A stretch of DNA of 32,140 bases from Kiritimatiellia bacterium. Its GTDB lineage: Bacteria; Verrucomicrobiota; Kiritimatiellia; RFP12; UBA1067. Made by a program: the position numbers and the translations under genes. Below are positions 22,201 through 30,400 of the stretch, one piece after another (the first letter of the stretch is position 1; each line of letters opens with the position of its first letter). The stretch covers positions 1 through 32,140 of the forward strand of contig JAEDKA010000044.1 in assembly GCA_016296065.1 (NCBI GenBank), in the 5' to 3' direction. Below the pieces are notes generated by a model. The model worked only from the letters and a program-made list of their open reading frames with translations, did not search any database and was not told the origin of the DNA.

Positions 22201-23511
22201 TGTGTTGAAGTCCTCGCCGAGGTGGAGGAGCGTGCGGAACGGGCCTTCCGGGAGCGCCCCGCCCGCGACCGTCGTCGTCACTGCGACATTGCAGGTGGCG
22301 GAGTTGCCGGCGAGGTTGGTGACTGTGAGAACGAGATTCGTGTCGCCGCGGACAATCGCGTCCTCCGCCGTCACGGAGACGATTCCGCCGTGGTTGTCGG
22401 TGGACGTGCTGAGCGCGACAAGACGCGCTGCGGAAACCTTGACGCCGTCATAGGTGTTCGGAAGCACCACCGAAAGCGATCCGCTAACGGACGCCGTCGG
22501 CTGCGCGCCATACGCGCTCTTTATCGTGTCAGTGATGTCGAGGTCATCCACCCCCGTCCCCTTGAGACGGCAGTGGACCGTGATTTCCGCATCGAGTTCC
22601 TGTGGAAGGGCGAACGCGATGATGTCATCCGGAATGTCTCCAGCCGAATAGGCCTTCCATCCGTCCGCCACGGGCTCTGCATTTCCCACGGTAAACTGGT
22701 ACTGCGAATAGCCTGAGACAACCGGCATGACACCGACAGCCACTTCGCCGAGGCCGGTATAGTCCGCACTGCCGTTCACCGTGTTGACGACAGTGAACAC
22801 CGTCGAATCCTCAGCAGTCCCGCGCTGCGCCTCGATTTCCCAGTAGGCACCGTAGCCGAGTCCGGTCTCATCCGTCCAGCACTGATTTCCGAACGTTATC
22901 CTGAGCCCGGTGGCGGCGTTGGCAAGGTTGACATTTGGATTGCTATCCGCGAACGTCACCATGCGCTTGTTGTGCGACTGTTCGCCGTCATAAGGTGAGA
23001 CGGTGTTCCAGTCTTCCATCCAGCTGTAGCTGAACGAGGAATTGCCAAGCGCCTGCCAGACGGTGCCGACGCGAATTTCAATGCTCTTCACCGAGACGTC
23101 GCAGCGCCATCCGTCGGCCCAGTGCGTGTAGATGCGGATGTCCTTAATCGGTTCGTTGCCCTCCCACTCCCACGTGAGAGTGCCGTCCTTGTCCATGAGG
23201 ATGCGGTTCTCCCAGTAGGTGTTTGAATTGTTGCCCTGGTCGAGAATCTCCCCATCCGTTATGCACGAAAAATCAGATGCCTGCGCCTCGTGCCATGTGC
23301 CGGTATAGGTGCCCCCGACGCGTGTTGGCGATTTGCCGGCAAGGATGTTGTCCGCCGCGGCGAGAAAACCGCTCGCCGACTCGCCGTCAAAATACGGCTT
23401 GCCGTCCTCTATTGTGTATGTGCGACCGGTCGCGACGGGCGCGGCCAGAGCTGAATACGCGCATGCCGCCGCTGCCGCGGCTGCCAGTACGAGTTTTCGC
23501 AGTGTTTTCAT
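19285..23511 (-). CDS. Large secreted glycine-rich protein with discoidin-like and PA14-like parts
   Basis: 1408 residues from ATG 23511 (MKTLRKLVLAAAAAAACAYS), preceded by CGGGGAAC; 16 further codons to 23559 lie in the leader. Signal peptide about 23 residues. About 45-235 is discoidin-like (TWHEAQASDFSCITDGE, GYGAYWEIEAQ). Ig-like stretches follow, then about 424-585 a PA14/GLEYA-like lectin segment (INWRYQSDDDTYVYVNGKLQ, RQGVNSIMIKF). A fibronectin-like stretch (EGTEYFYAVEI) precedes two glycine-rich domains (about 860-1130 and 1165-1400), each beginning VLLVGGGGGGG-like and ending GIVIIR. The C-terminus is RRTAFTVRIR, matching the tail of the 25334-27349 protein. It is a paralogue of 15828-18710 with extra central domains, and a 209-bp stretch is identical. 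Predicted role: surface adhesion or glycan capture. Confidence 0.88.
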   Translation of the reverse strand: MKTLRKLVLAAAAAAACAYSALAAPVATGRTYTIEDGKPYFDGESASGFLAAADNILAGKSPTRVGGTYTGTWHEAQASDFSCITDGEILDQGNNSNTYWENRILMDKDGTLTWEWEGNEPIKDIRIYTHWADGWRCDVSVKSIEIRVGTVWQALGNSSFSYSWMEDWNTVSPYDGEQSHNKRMVTFADSNPNVNLANAATGLRITFGNQCWTDETGLGYGAYWEIEAQRGTAEDSTVFTVVNTVNGSADYTGLGEVAVGVMPVVSGYSQYQFTVGNAEPVADGWKAYSAGDIPDDIIAFALPQELDAEITVHCRLKGTGVDDLDITDTIKSAYGAQPTASVSGSLSVVLPNTYDGVKVSAARLVALSTSTDNHGGIVSVTAEDAIVRGDTNLVLTVTNLAGNSATCNVAVTTTVAGGALPEGPFRTLLHLGEDFNTDDLSPNNGIGHDYLANFGGELNIRPYPGLTYTGLTTTDTTHTPGTLVWTAASISGEQWKPAPERDNYLKYYHIYVISPDDRDINWRYQSDDDTYVYVNGKLQFSTGYGTGTAAGHLRQGVNSIMIKFREGSGGDYMYLAPQSTSDEAFYDLTYRLDPGLFIVDSTTGIEELSSGQAQLKAIPRVGGYTKYQVFQDNEEGTVEPDANNWIAYDPDALSTASFGYTSPANFGDPVFFSVVLSNDDGTDTKRETVRIPTSNTFGSMTVEPFDVSVNVSGTTDVTSGNGVAVVSYGTRADALNASETFNIAEDGTFSGEIDGLKEGTEYFYAVEIRTGSVPTGYGSGKFRTLEFETYGNCAVVNGSASADGDSAVISFTSNGRIRFSNTVRADILLVGGGGGGGEGGYSGGGGGGAGGVIYQQSVFIAAGQYDVIVGKGGAENMKGTDTLFAGRHAFGGGAGNHGYSDANAECDGGSGGGASAVSDYGNRYSGTGTEGMGHNGGSCLRDTLLADYASGKIDSNVVKNGMGEFVNAGGGGGGAGAPGGGGTYTIGEYKTDGGVDTLFVNDYYAGVGGDGIACSITGEELWYGGGGGGGNGGWYRGGFIAAGGKGGGGKGGYVNDNNGGGAGEDGVDGTGGGGGGGGSKGNPSTHGGRGGDGIVIIRFVQTFADDSKAATGGNTVVKDKANGWMIHTFTEDGTFEIPNSTYVDVLLVGGGGGGGNGYGAAGGGGAGGMLVLEHVTLLAGKHPVTVGAGGRGGIRNREDGEDGGNTVFNGRTAYGGGGGAGIWNVNGRAGGSGGGAYSMTLMNTRGSYSGGSGVEGQGHDGGGSVLNGNNSDNFGAGGGGAGEAGSSATTDGPGKGGDGLMCDFSGQEKWYAGGGAGGGNGNVGWTIAAEGGKGGGGKSGHWPTGASTDYTSDGEAFVGHAENGTGGGGGGGAMWGNGNNQGPGGNGGSGIVIIRYKLRRTAFTVRIR
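19850..20058. repeat. 209-bp block identical to 16411-16619
   Basis: Second copy of the identical block, in the last glycine-rich domain of the larger paralogue. The same in-frame position in both genes argues for gene conversion within the pair rather than insertion of a mobile element. Confidence 0.9.
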
Positions 23512-23565
23512 TTTTGTTCCCCGTTTTTTTACCTGTTTGTGAATGTTCCCCCACTTCACGCCGCC

Positions 23566-23594
23566 ATTGTATCATAGCTGCGCAGAGAAGGCAA
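23566..23594 (-). promoter_or_regulatory. Promoter of the 1408-residue glycine-rich gene
   Basis: TTGCCT, 17 bases, TACAAT with TG one base before on the minus strand. About 75 bp including this promoter and the T-run upstream are closely similar to 18764-18834. The leader contains CGGGGAAC before ATG 23511. Confidence 0.65.
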
Positions 23595-23613
23595 GCAAAC
23601 GGCGTCTGTTTAC

Positions 23614-23650
23614 AAAAAAAATCTTCGTCTGTTTTGCGCACAGACGAAGA
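23614..23650 (-). terminator. Intrinsic terminator upstream of the glycine-rich gene promoter
   Basis: On the minus strand TCTTCGTCTGT and its exact complement ACAGACGAAGA form an 11-bp stem with a seven-base loop, followed directly by eight T. It would end transcripts of the ATPase gene (or of the gene whose tail remnant is at 23691-23717) just before the next promoter. Confidence 0.85.
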
Positions 23651-23690
23651 ATATGACCCTGCGTCGAATCCAGTACGGATGACAGGCGCG

Positions 23691-23717
23691 TCAGCGGATG
23701 CGGATCGCGAAGCCGCT
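23691..23717 (-). pseudogene. Orphan C-terminal tail, SGFAIRIR and stop
   Basis: Nine codons reading SGFAIRIR and TGA, matching the ends TGFAVRIR of the 671-residue protein and TAFTVRIR of the large glycine-rich one. It lies four codons past the TAA of the ATPase gene and in the same frame. Likely the remaining 3' end of a surface-protein gene whose body was replaced or displaced when the ATPase gene arrived; a readthrough extension is the alternative. Confidence 0.55.
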
Positions 23718-23729
23718 ATTCTTTGCGGA

Positions 23730-25280
23730 TTACGCTGTTTCGATCCTGCGGTCGGAGAGGTTGCGCATCTCGGAATCGAAAGCGACTCCGGCGAGAGTCA
23801 CCTTCTTCCCGGAGCGGAGATACTTCTCGTGGTAGCCCTTCTCCTTGATCTGCGCGAGAGCCTCTTCCGCCGTGCCGTTCAGCTTGAACTCGAAGACGTA
23901 GATGCCGCACGGCGTCTCCACGACCGCGTCGACCCTGCCGCGGTTCGTCCAGCACTCCGCGTGCGTGCGCGCGCCGATGAGGACGAACACCGAGTAAAAG
24001 AGCGTCTGGTAGTACTTTTCGCGCTTCACGGTGATGTTCGCCGGGATGTTCGCGAAAAAGCACGAGAGAGCGTCGAGCATGTCGTTCACGTCGTCGTTCC
24101 TGAGCGCCCCCACCATCTGCGAGAGAAGAGACGAATGCTCGCCCGCCCCGAGACGGGAGAACTCGCGGGAGAGCGACTCGCAGAACGCCTTGCGGACCTC
24201 GTAGTTGGGGAAGCCGAGCTCGTAGATTCGGTCCTCTCCGTCGTCACGCGCACCCTTGATCGTGAGATAGCCCGTCTGATAGAAGATCGCCATCAATTCC
24301 GGCGCATCCGGCTCGTAGACGGAAAACGCCGTCTGCGAAACCTCTATGCGGTCGACGTCCACTGGATCCTTCTCGATGAGCTTCAGCAGGAACGACGGCG
24401 TTCCTGTCTCGAACCAGTAGGGATCGAACTTCTGCGACGAAAGGCACTTTCCGACCGAGACCGGATTGAACACGGGCTCGGCGTTCTCCTCGAACATGTA
24501 GCCGTCGTACCACTGCACGAGCTTCGCAAACGTCGCCTCGGCGTCGAGACCGAGCTTCCCGCCAAGCGCCGCGAGCGACTCAGGGAAGTTGGCCTTCACC
24601 TCCTCGTGCGTGTATCCGAAGAGAGTGGCTACGCGTGCGTCCATCGAAAACTCGTTGAGGTTGTTGAGGTCCGAGAAGATCGACACCTTCGAGAACTTGC
24701 TCACGCCCGTTATGAAGGCGAAGCGCTGCATCCCCTCGTTCGTCTTGATGACGGAGTAGAACGCCTTCAGGAAATCGCGCACGTCGTTGACGTCGTTCTT
24801 TCCGAGATGTCCGAGAAGCGGCTTGTCGTACTCGTCGACGAGAAGGACCATCTTGCCGCCGTGCTTCTGCGCAAGATCGGTGATGAGCATGTCGAACTGC
24901 GACGAAGACGAGCCGTTGTACAGAGGGACTCCCAGACGGGACGATTCCTTGCACAGCATCAGGGAAACCTTCTCCTCGATGGCCGCAACCGTGTCGCCCT
25001 GGCAGGAACCCATGTCGAGCTTAAGGACGGGATACGTCTTCGTCCAGTCCCACTCCGGCTCGATGGCGAGCCCCTTGAAAAGCTCCCTCCTGCCCTCGAA
25101 GAGACACTGGAGCGTGGAGATGGCGAGGGACTTCCCGAAGCGACGCGGACGGGCGATGAAGAACTGGGTGCCGATCGACCCGTCGGCGAGCGTCTTCAAG
25201 ATCGCCGTCTTGTCCACATAGACGAAACCGCCTTCGCGGATCCGCTCAAACGAATATGTGTCTGTCGCTATCTTCTCCAT
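23730..25280 (-). CDS. AAA-ATPase-like protein with PD-(D/E)XK nuclease-like C-terminus
   Basis: 516 residues from ATG 25280 (MEKIATDTYSFERIREGGFV), seven bases past an extended -10 and so apparently leaderless; the frame extends upstream to 25445 only through the promoter. Residues about 1-280 are the AAA-ATPase-like domain: YVDKT, FFIARPRRFGKSLAISTLQC (the RPRRFGKS variant P-loop, about 44-51) and MVLLVDEYDKPLL (Walker B, about 144-156). The C-terminus holds a PD-(D/E)XK core: GRVDAVVETPCGIYVFEFKL, with Asp 451, Glu 464 and Lys 466. This two-domain family is common and often multicopy in gut anaerobes; its biological role is unsettled, with defence or mobile-element functions proposed. It lies among surface-protein genes with a tail remnant after its stop, consistent with insertion. 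Confidence 0.92.
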   Translation of the reverse strand: MEKIATDTYSFERIREGGFVYVDKTAILKTLADGSIGTQFFIARPRRFGKSLAISTLQCLFEGRRELFKGLAIEPEWDWTKTYPVLKLDMGSCQGDTVAAIEEKVSLMLCKESSRLGVPLYNGSSSSQFDMLITDLAQKHGGKMVLLVDEYDKPLLGHLGKNDVNDVRDFLKAFYSVIKTNEGMQRFAFITGVSKFSKVSIFSDLNNLNEFSMDARVATLFGYTHEEVKANFPESLAALGGKLGLDAEATFAKLVQWYDGYMFEENAEPVFNPVSVGKCLSSQKFDPYWFETGTPSFLLKLIEKDPVDVDRIEVSQTAFSVYEPDAPELMAIFYQTGYLTIKGARDDGEDRIYELGFPNYEVRKAFCESLSREFSRLGAGEHSSLLSQMVGALRNDDVNDMLDALSCFFANIPANITVKREKYYQTLFYSVFVLIGARTHAECWTNRGRVDAVVETPCGIYVFEFKLNGTAEEALAQIKEKGYHEKYLRSGKKVTLAGVAFDSEMRNLSDRRIETA

Positions 25281-25287
25281 GCCGCAT

Positions 25288-25296
25288 ATTATACCA
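25288..25296 (-). promoter_or_regulatory. Extended -10 promoter, leaderless ATPase transcript
   Basis: TGGTATAAT on the minus strand ends seven bases before the ATG at 25280. There is no ribosome-binding site and no clear -35. Same layout as at 14489-14497. Confidence 0.6.
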
Positions 25297-25333
25297 AATT
25301 GCCGACAGACTCGCGCATCCCGCGTGACACCAC

Positions 25334-27349
25334 TCAGCGGATACGGACTGCAAAGCCGGTCTTCTTCTCGATGGAGTCGATCACGATGCCCTCGATGCGG
25401 CATATTCCGTGGATGTTCAGGAAACCAGCGCCGCTGATGGCGCATTCGACGACATCGCCGGCCTTCGCGTTAGTGATGTCGAAGAACATCCAGGTGAGGT
25501 GTCCATAGCCCTCGTCGCTGCCCTCCCAGGCATGGGAAACGCCGCCTACGCTTGCAAAGTCCGGCTTGAATCCATCGCCATAGCCCGAGAGCAGGCCTAT
25601 CCTGACGACGGGATGGTTCCTCACGTGCCCGTTGAAGCGAATGCGGGCAAACGTCTTGTACGACGAGGCGCTCAGCCCGGAAACGGAAACCGCGCTGGGC
25701 TTGAAGTCCTTGACGTCTTCGGATATCTCCTCGCGAGGATCGTCGATCCAGTAGATGCCGGGCTCGTTGGAAAGCCCCACGTCGACGAATTCCACAGACC
25801 GGATGTAGTCCGTGACGTTGCTTACGACAAGTCCGCCCTCGTAGGCGACGCCCGAAGTCACGTTGTCGGACCTCGTGTCGTCGCCGTTGCCGCAGGTACC
25901 GGGGAAGATGTATCCGTCGAGTCCGTAGGCGTTCGGACGCTTCGCGTCGAGGAGCAGGTCCTTGCGTCCGGGAACAGGCGCGTTTTCGTTGTTGTTCCCC
26001 GCCGCCGTTGATCGCCACGCGGCCTTGAATCCGTCATGATAGGCCCCACCCCAGGGATAAGCGGCGAGCCCGGGATCCTGCGTCGTACCCTGTGTGCCGA
26101 TCGGGCTGCCAGCGTATTCGCACCCCGCGTAGGAGAACGCCGTCGCGTTGGGCGAGATGCCGACGACGACCTCGATCGTCTCCTCGACCGTGGCGGTTCC
26201 GTCGGACACGGCGACCTTGAACGTGAAGGTGCCGGGTCCGTTGATCGTGGCGGTCGCGGATGGCGAATCGGCGGCGGCTATCGAATAGGCCGCGGGCGCC
26301 TCGCCGACGAGCGACCACGCGTAGGTGAGCGCGTCGTTGTCGGCGTCGTATGCGGAGACATTAAGTGCGACCTCGACAGACGTTCCGTCAATCACAGGTT
26401 TTGTGGGGGAACTGGAGACAGAGACGATCTCGGGGGAGACGTTGTCCGTCCAGGTCGCTAAAAGGGTAATATCAGAGGTAACAGGCGATGAGAAGTCGTA
26501 GGGTTCGCCGTTAAGCGTCCAGCCAATGAAGGCAAATCCTTCCAGGAACGGATCGGCAGGCTTCTTGACCGCGCGCCCCGCCTTCACGGTCTGCTGATTT
26601 ACGAAACTTCCGCCGTCAACATCGAAGGTGACGTCATAGCTGGTGAGCGCATCGCCGACGATTATGAAGGCCGAGGCGTCGAAGCTCTCGTACTCGCCCT
26701 TCGCGGCGGAAAACTCGAGATAGATGTCGCCGTTGCTGCAGTACTGCCATATCTCGACCGAATATTCACCCGCCGTAGGGAAATCGACGACGCAGAACAT
26801 GTCCTCGCTGGCAACATATCTGCACTCGTTTGAGTATTCAAGGCCGTTGCCCTTGATTTCTATGCGCACCATTGAATCCCCCTGGCCGCCGACATCAAGC
26901 GTCCATTTCCCGGCCGCCGGAACGACAATCGTGCCCGTCGCGTGGTAGTACGGAGCGCTCGAGTGCTCCCACCTGCCCTGGGGATAGCCGCACGCAGGCG
27001 CAAGGGGATCGAGCTGGTACGTTGCGGAATCAAATCCGTCGAAGTTGAAGCGGCCCGTCTTCGCCGCGTTGTATCCGGCAACGACCTTCGTCGTGATCGG
27101 CGGGTTGAAATCGTATATCACATACCCCTTCTCGACGGCGTTGGTCACATCGTCGATCGACTGAATCGCGAAGCCGTCCGGAAACTGCCCGAGCCCGCCG
27201 CTGGCGCTGTCGCCAAGGCAGGTCTTCTTGAAAATGAATCCGTCGGCCGTGACGCCGATCCCCTCGACGGTCGTTTCAGCGAAAAGAGCGCCCGTCATCA
27301 CGGCGGCTACGATGGATGCAAGTGTCTTTATTTTCATTGTCGAAGTCAT
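25334..27349 (-). CDS. Secreted multidomain surface protein (PA14-like, InlB-like, PKD-like)
   Basis: 671 residues. Signal peptide MTSTMKIKTLASIVAAVMTG ending ALFA (24). About 115-215 is a PA14-like beta-domain (ATGTIVVPAAGKWTLDVGGQ, AGEYSVEIWQY). About 238-302 is a Listeria-Bacteroides/InlB-type repeat (YDVTFDVDGGSFV, GFAFIGWTLNGEPYDF, TLLATW). About 304-398 is PKD/cadherin-like (VSAYDADNDALTYAWSL, GPGTFTFKVAVSDGTA). The last 270 residues form an unassigned beta-rich domain (GLDGYIFPGTCGNGDDTRSD, GHLTWMFFDITNAKAGDVVE). The end is EKKTGFAVRIR, the shared tail. CGGGGAACC precedes the ATG. Likely an exported adhesin or glycan-binding protein in the same group as the glycine-rich pair. Confidence 0.85.
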   Translation of the reverse strand: MTSTMKIKTLASIVAAVMTGALFAETTVEGIGVTADGFIFKKTCLGDSASGGLGQFPDGFAIQSIDDVTNAVEKGYVIYDFNPPITTKVVAGYNAAKTGRFNFDGFDSATYQLDPLAPACGYPQGRWEHSSAPYYHATGTIVVPAAGKWTLDVGGQGDSMVRIEIKGNGLEYSNECRYVASEDMFCVVDFPTAGEYSVEIWQYCSNGDIYLEFSAAKGEYESFDASAFIIVGDALTSYDVTFDVDGGSFVNQQTVKAGRAVKKPADPFLEGFAFIGWTLNGEPYDFSSPVTSDITLLATWTDNVSPEIVSVSSSPTKPVIDGTSVEVALNVSAYDADNDALTYAWSLVGEAPAAYSIAAADSPSATATINGPGTFTFKVAVSDGTATVEETIEVVVGISPNATAFSYAGCEYAGSPIGTQGTTQDPGLAAYPWGGAYHDGFKAAWRSTAAGNNNENAPVPGRKDLLLDAKRPNAYGLDGYIFPGTCGNGDDTRSDNVTSGVAYEGGLVVSNVTDYIRSVEFVDVGLSNEPGIYWIDDPREEISEDVKDFKPSAVSVSGLSASSYKTFARIRFNGHVRNHPVVRIGLLSGYGDGFKPDFASVGGVSHAWEGSDEGYGHLTWMFFDITNAKAGDVVECAISGAGFLNIHGICRIEGIVIDSIEKKTGFAVRIR

Positions 27350-27376
27350 TTTATGGTTCCCCGAACTTGTGCCTAC

Positions 27377-27385
27377 ATTGTAGCA
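27377..27385 (-). promoter_or_regulatory. Promoter -10 of the 671-residue surface protein
   Basis: TGCTACAAT on the minus strand is an extended -10 overlapping a second hexamer, TATAAT, at 27385-27390. CTACA-T-TGTAG forms a small perfect inverted repeat over the -10. Leader about 25-30 bases with CGGGGAACC. No clear -35. Confidence 0.45.
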
Positions 27386-27405
27386 TTATATCGGAGCACG
27401 CGACA

Positions 27406-27423
27406 CCCCCACGGTCAGGGGGG
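27406..27423. repeat. G/C hairpin upstream of the surface-protein promoter
   Basis: CCCCC, a seven-base loop containing ACGG, and GGGGGG. A similar hairpin lies at 32053-32070 upstream of the next gene. Each sits 20-25 bases before a -10 region; it could also end the transcript of the 1516-residue gene, but no T-run follows. Confidence 0.6.
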
Positions 27424-27435
27424 ATGCCGCCGGCT

Positions 27436-30400
27436 TCACTTCATCTCGATGTCGCCCCAGTTCTGCGGGGCGAGCGCCGCCTCGGACGGGACGTCGGAGA
27501 CGATCGCCGTTGCCTTGTTGGACCAGTAGACGCGAGCTACGGTCGCGCCGTTCTGTCCGCGCAGCACGCCGATGTCGCCCTTCATCTTCTTTCCGCGCAG
27601 GGGCTTCAGCTTCAGGAGCGAGAGCGGAATGCGCAGCTCGTAGTTGGCCTCCCAGCCCTTCTGGTCCTTGCCCGCGGCGAGCTCGACCTTGTCCGTTATG
27701 TCCTCGACCTTGTCGAAGAATATCGACGACACCGGCGAGGAGAACTTTACGCGCCTGTCCTGCGGTGTTCCGGGAACGGACGGCATGTACAGCATCGCCT
27801 TGGGCTTTCCGTCGACCATCGCGGCGAGGATGCGCATGTTGCCGTATCCCTCGACGGACAGCATGACGTCGAGCGCGCCGCCGGTCTTGAAGAGGCATTC
27901 GGAATTCTCGCCCGAGTTCTTCGCGAGAGCGTTAACGCCCTCCGTGCGCCACGCGGCGTAGAGGTCCGTCTTCGTCGCGCGGAGAGCCCCCGAGATGTCG
28001 TAGGGCTTGTTGTCGGCGTTGAAGTACGCGCCAACGCCGCGCTTCTCGATGGAGACGAACGTCGCCGCGTCCCAGTCGGAAAGGTCGCCGTCAAGCTTCG
28101 GCGCCGCGCCGAGCGCGAGCTGGAGCGTGCCCGTCCCCTCGCGCAGGCGGCGCGCGGCCTCGTTGGCGTCACGGCGCTTCTGGATGTCGGCGAGCGTCTT
28201 CGCGGTGACGACGAGCTTCTGCCGGGCAATCGGCCTGAGCGTGTCGAGTCCGTCGAGCCTCACCACGCTGGACGAGTCCTTGCCCGCGACAACATACGTA
28301 CCGCGCTTCGTCTGGTTGAGCGTCGGCCAGAAGTGCTCGTCGCACGGAGAGATTCCGGTCATGTCCATTCCGCGCCTCACGGACGGCATGTCCCAGCGCT
28401 TGCCCTTGCGCGCGTCCTCAAACACGGTCGCGGCGAAGAGTCCGTCGCTCGTGAAGAGATAGAAGTCGCCGTGGTTTCCGTTGACGCCGACGAGGGGCTT
28501 CACCTTTGAGCCGATCGGACGGATGAAGTCGCCCATGAGCCTCGTCGCCGCGGTGACGCGTCCGGGCGTGTCGGGAATCGGCGCCGTGTGGCCCGCGTGG
28601 AGTCCCGGCCAGAGGTTCGGATACGACCACGTCGGCTTTCCGTTGGACCCGCCGGTGATGGAGTAGTTAGGCAGCGGGCAGACGCCAACCGTGGAGATCG
28701 CGTTGCCCTCGGAGTCGACGAGCATCTGGTTGCCGCCCGTCGACGGGCTGCGGGACGCGCCGTAGTACACGACCTCGCGCTTCGAGCCGTCGTAGATCGG
28801 CGCGCCGGAGGCGGTGATGCGGCTCGGACGGATTATGATTGCCGGATTGTTCGTCGGGGTGGACGCGGTGTACTGTCCGTCCATGAGGACGCAGCATGTG
28901 ATGGAGCCGTCGTCCTGGAACGCCACGCCCCATCCCTCGCCCGGGATGAGCTCTACTTCATCCGGCTCGTACCTCCCGTTCTCGTTGAGGTCGCTCCAGA
29001 GGAAGAGCGCCGGGGGATACCTGTAGCCGTGCCTGCCGCGGTGTCCCGCCGCGATGAGCGCGTCCCACTTCGCGTCGAATACCGAGTTCGTGAGATCGGG
29101 GGAGTAGTTGCCCTCGTAGCTCGAGTTCATGCTCGTGTGGCCTACGGCGGCGACGGGAACGAGCCTGTCGTCCTTGATTCCGCACAGCACCGCGACCGGC
29201 GTGCCGCCCGTGGGCTCGGCGTTGAAGCTGTTGGAGAGGAGCTTCCTGTACGTCTTCCCGTCCTCGCCCTTCACGGTCTCAACACCTTTCGGGACGGATG
29301 TCGCGGGGAGGTAGATCGTGCGCTGCGGCGGAGCGAAGTTCTTTGTAGGCGTCGCAAACTGCTGGACGTCGCTGTCCGAATCGCCGCGCAGAAGCACCCT
29401 CGCGAGCTTCGACTCCCCGCTCTTCCAGTCCACCTTGAACTCCATGAGCCCGTTGCCCTCGTCGTAGTAGAACAGTGTCTCGTCGCGCGTGTCGAACGTG
29501 CCGCCGGCGCCGTACTTCGCCGGACCGTAGAAAGCCCTCTCGAACGCGCCGGTCTTAGGATTCCACACAGAGGTGCGCTTGGGCAGGAAGTCGTTCTCCG
29601 TAACCCACAGCCTTCCCTTCTCGTCGAGCGCGAGGCCGCACGGATGGTTCATGTGCAGCGGATCGTACTTTCCGGAGGCGCACGCTCCCGCCTTACCGAT
29701 GGCGCGCTGGAGGCGTCCGTCGGACGAGAACACCTTGACCTGCTGCGACGAACCGTGGTCCGTCACGTAAATCGTTCCGTCCGCGCCAATGGCGAGCCCC
29801 GTCGGGTCCTCGAGTCCGGACGCGACGACGGGAGTGGAGACTCCGCTCGCGAGATCGACCTTCACGACCTTTCCGTCGCCCACGGCGAAGAGCGTTCCGT
29901 CTCTTCCGAACGCGACGCCGCCCGGCGCCTTCAGCGGGATTTCCTTCGACGGCTTCAGAAGCTCCTTCGGCGGCTCCGCGGGCATATCGTAGACGACGAG
30001 CTTGTCGTGCGGCGTGAGCGCGACGACGACCTTGCCGCCGAACGCGGCGAGTCCGCCGGTGATGAACGGCTTCCCGCCGTGTTCGTCCGTCGCCTTGAGC
30101 GGCATGAGCGCGAGGCGCTCCTCGTTGCCGTCCTCCTTGAGCGCGGTGAGGCGGAACTCATATCCGCCGTGTCCGTCCCAGCAGATGGAGCCGACATAGT
30201 AGTCATGGCGCGCGCAGCGTCCCTCCGCCGTGTCAACGGCGAGGCAGTTGGCGCCGGTCCACGCGCCGCCGATCCACTTGATGCCGCCTTCCTTGACGCC
30301 CGTGTCGGGATTTACGAAGATGAGTCCGTCCGGTCCCTCGGTGATGTTCGCGCCGAGCGCGACGACGCCCTTCTCGCGCTTTCCGCGCGCAGGGAGGTAG

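Noticed and set aside
20710..22716. 668-codon plus-strand frame
   Set aside because: Shadow of the 1408-residue gene, without domain or start signals.
23223..25508. 761-codon plus-strand frame
   Set aside because: Runs antisense across two genes, a terminator and two promoters; a real gene would not do so.
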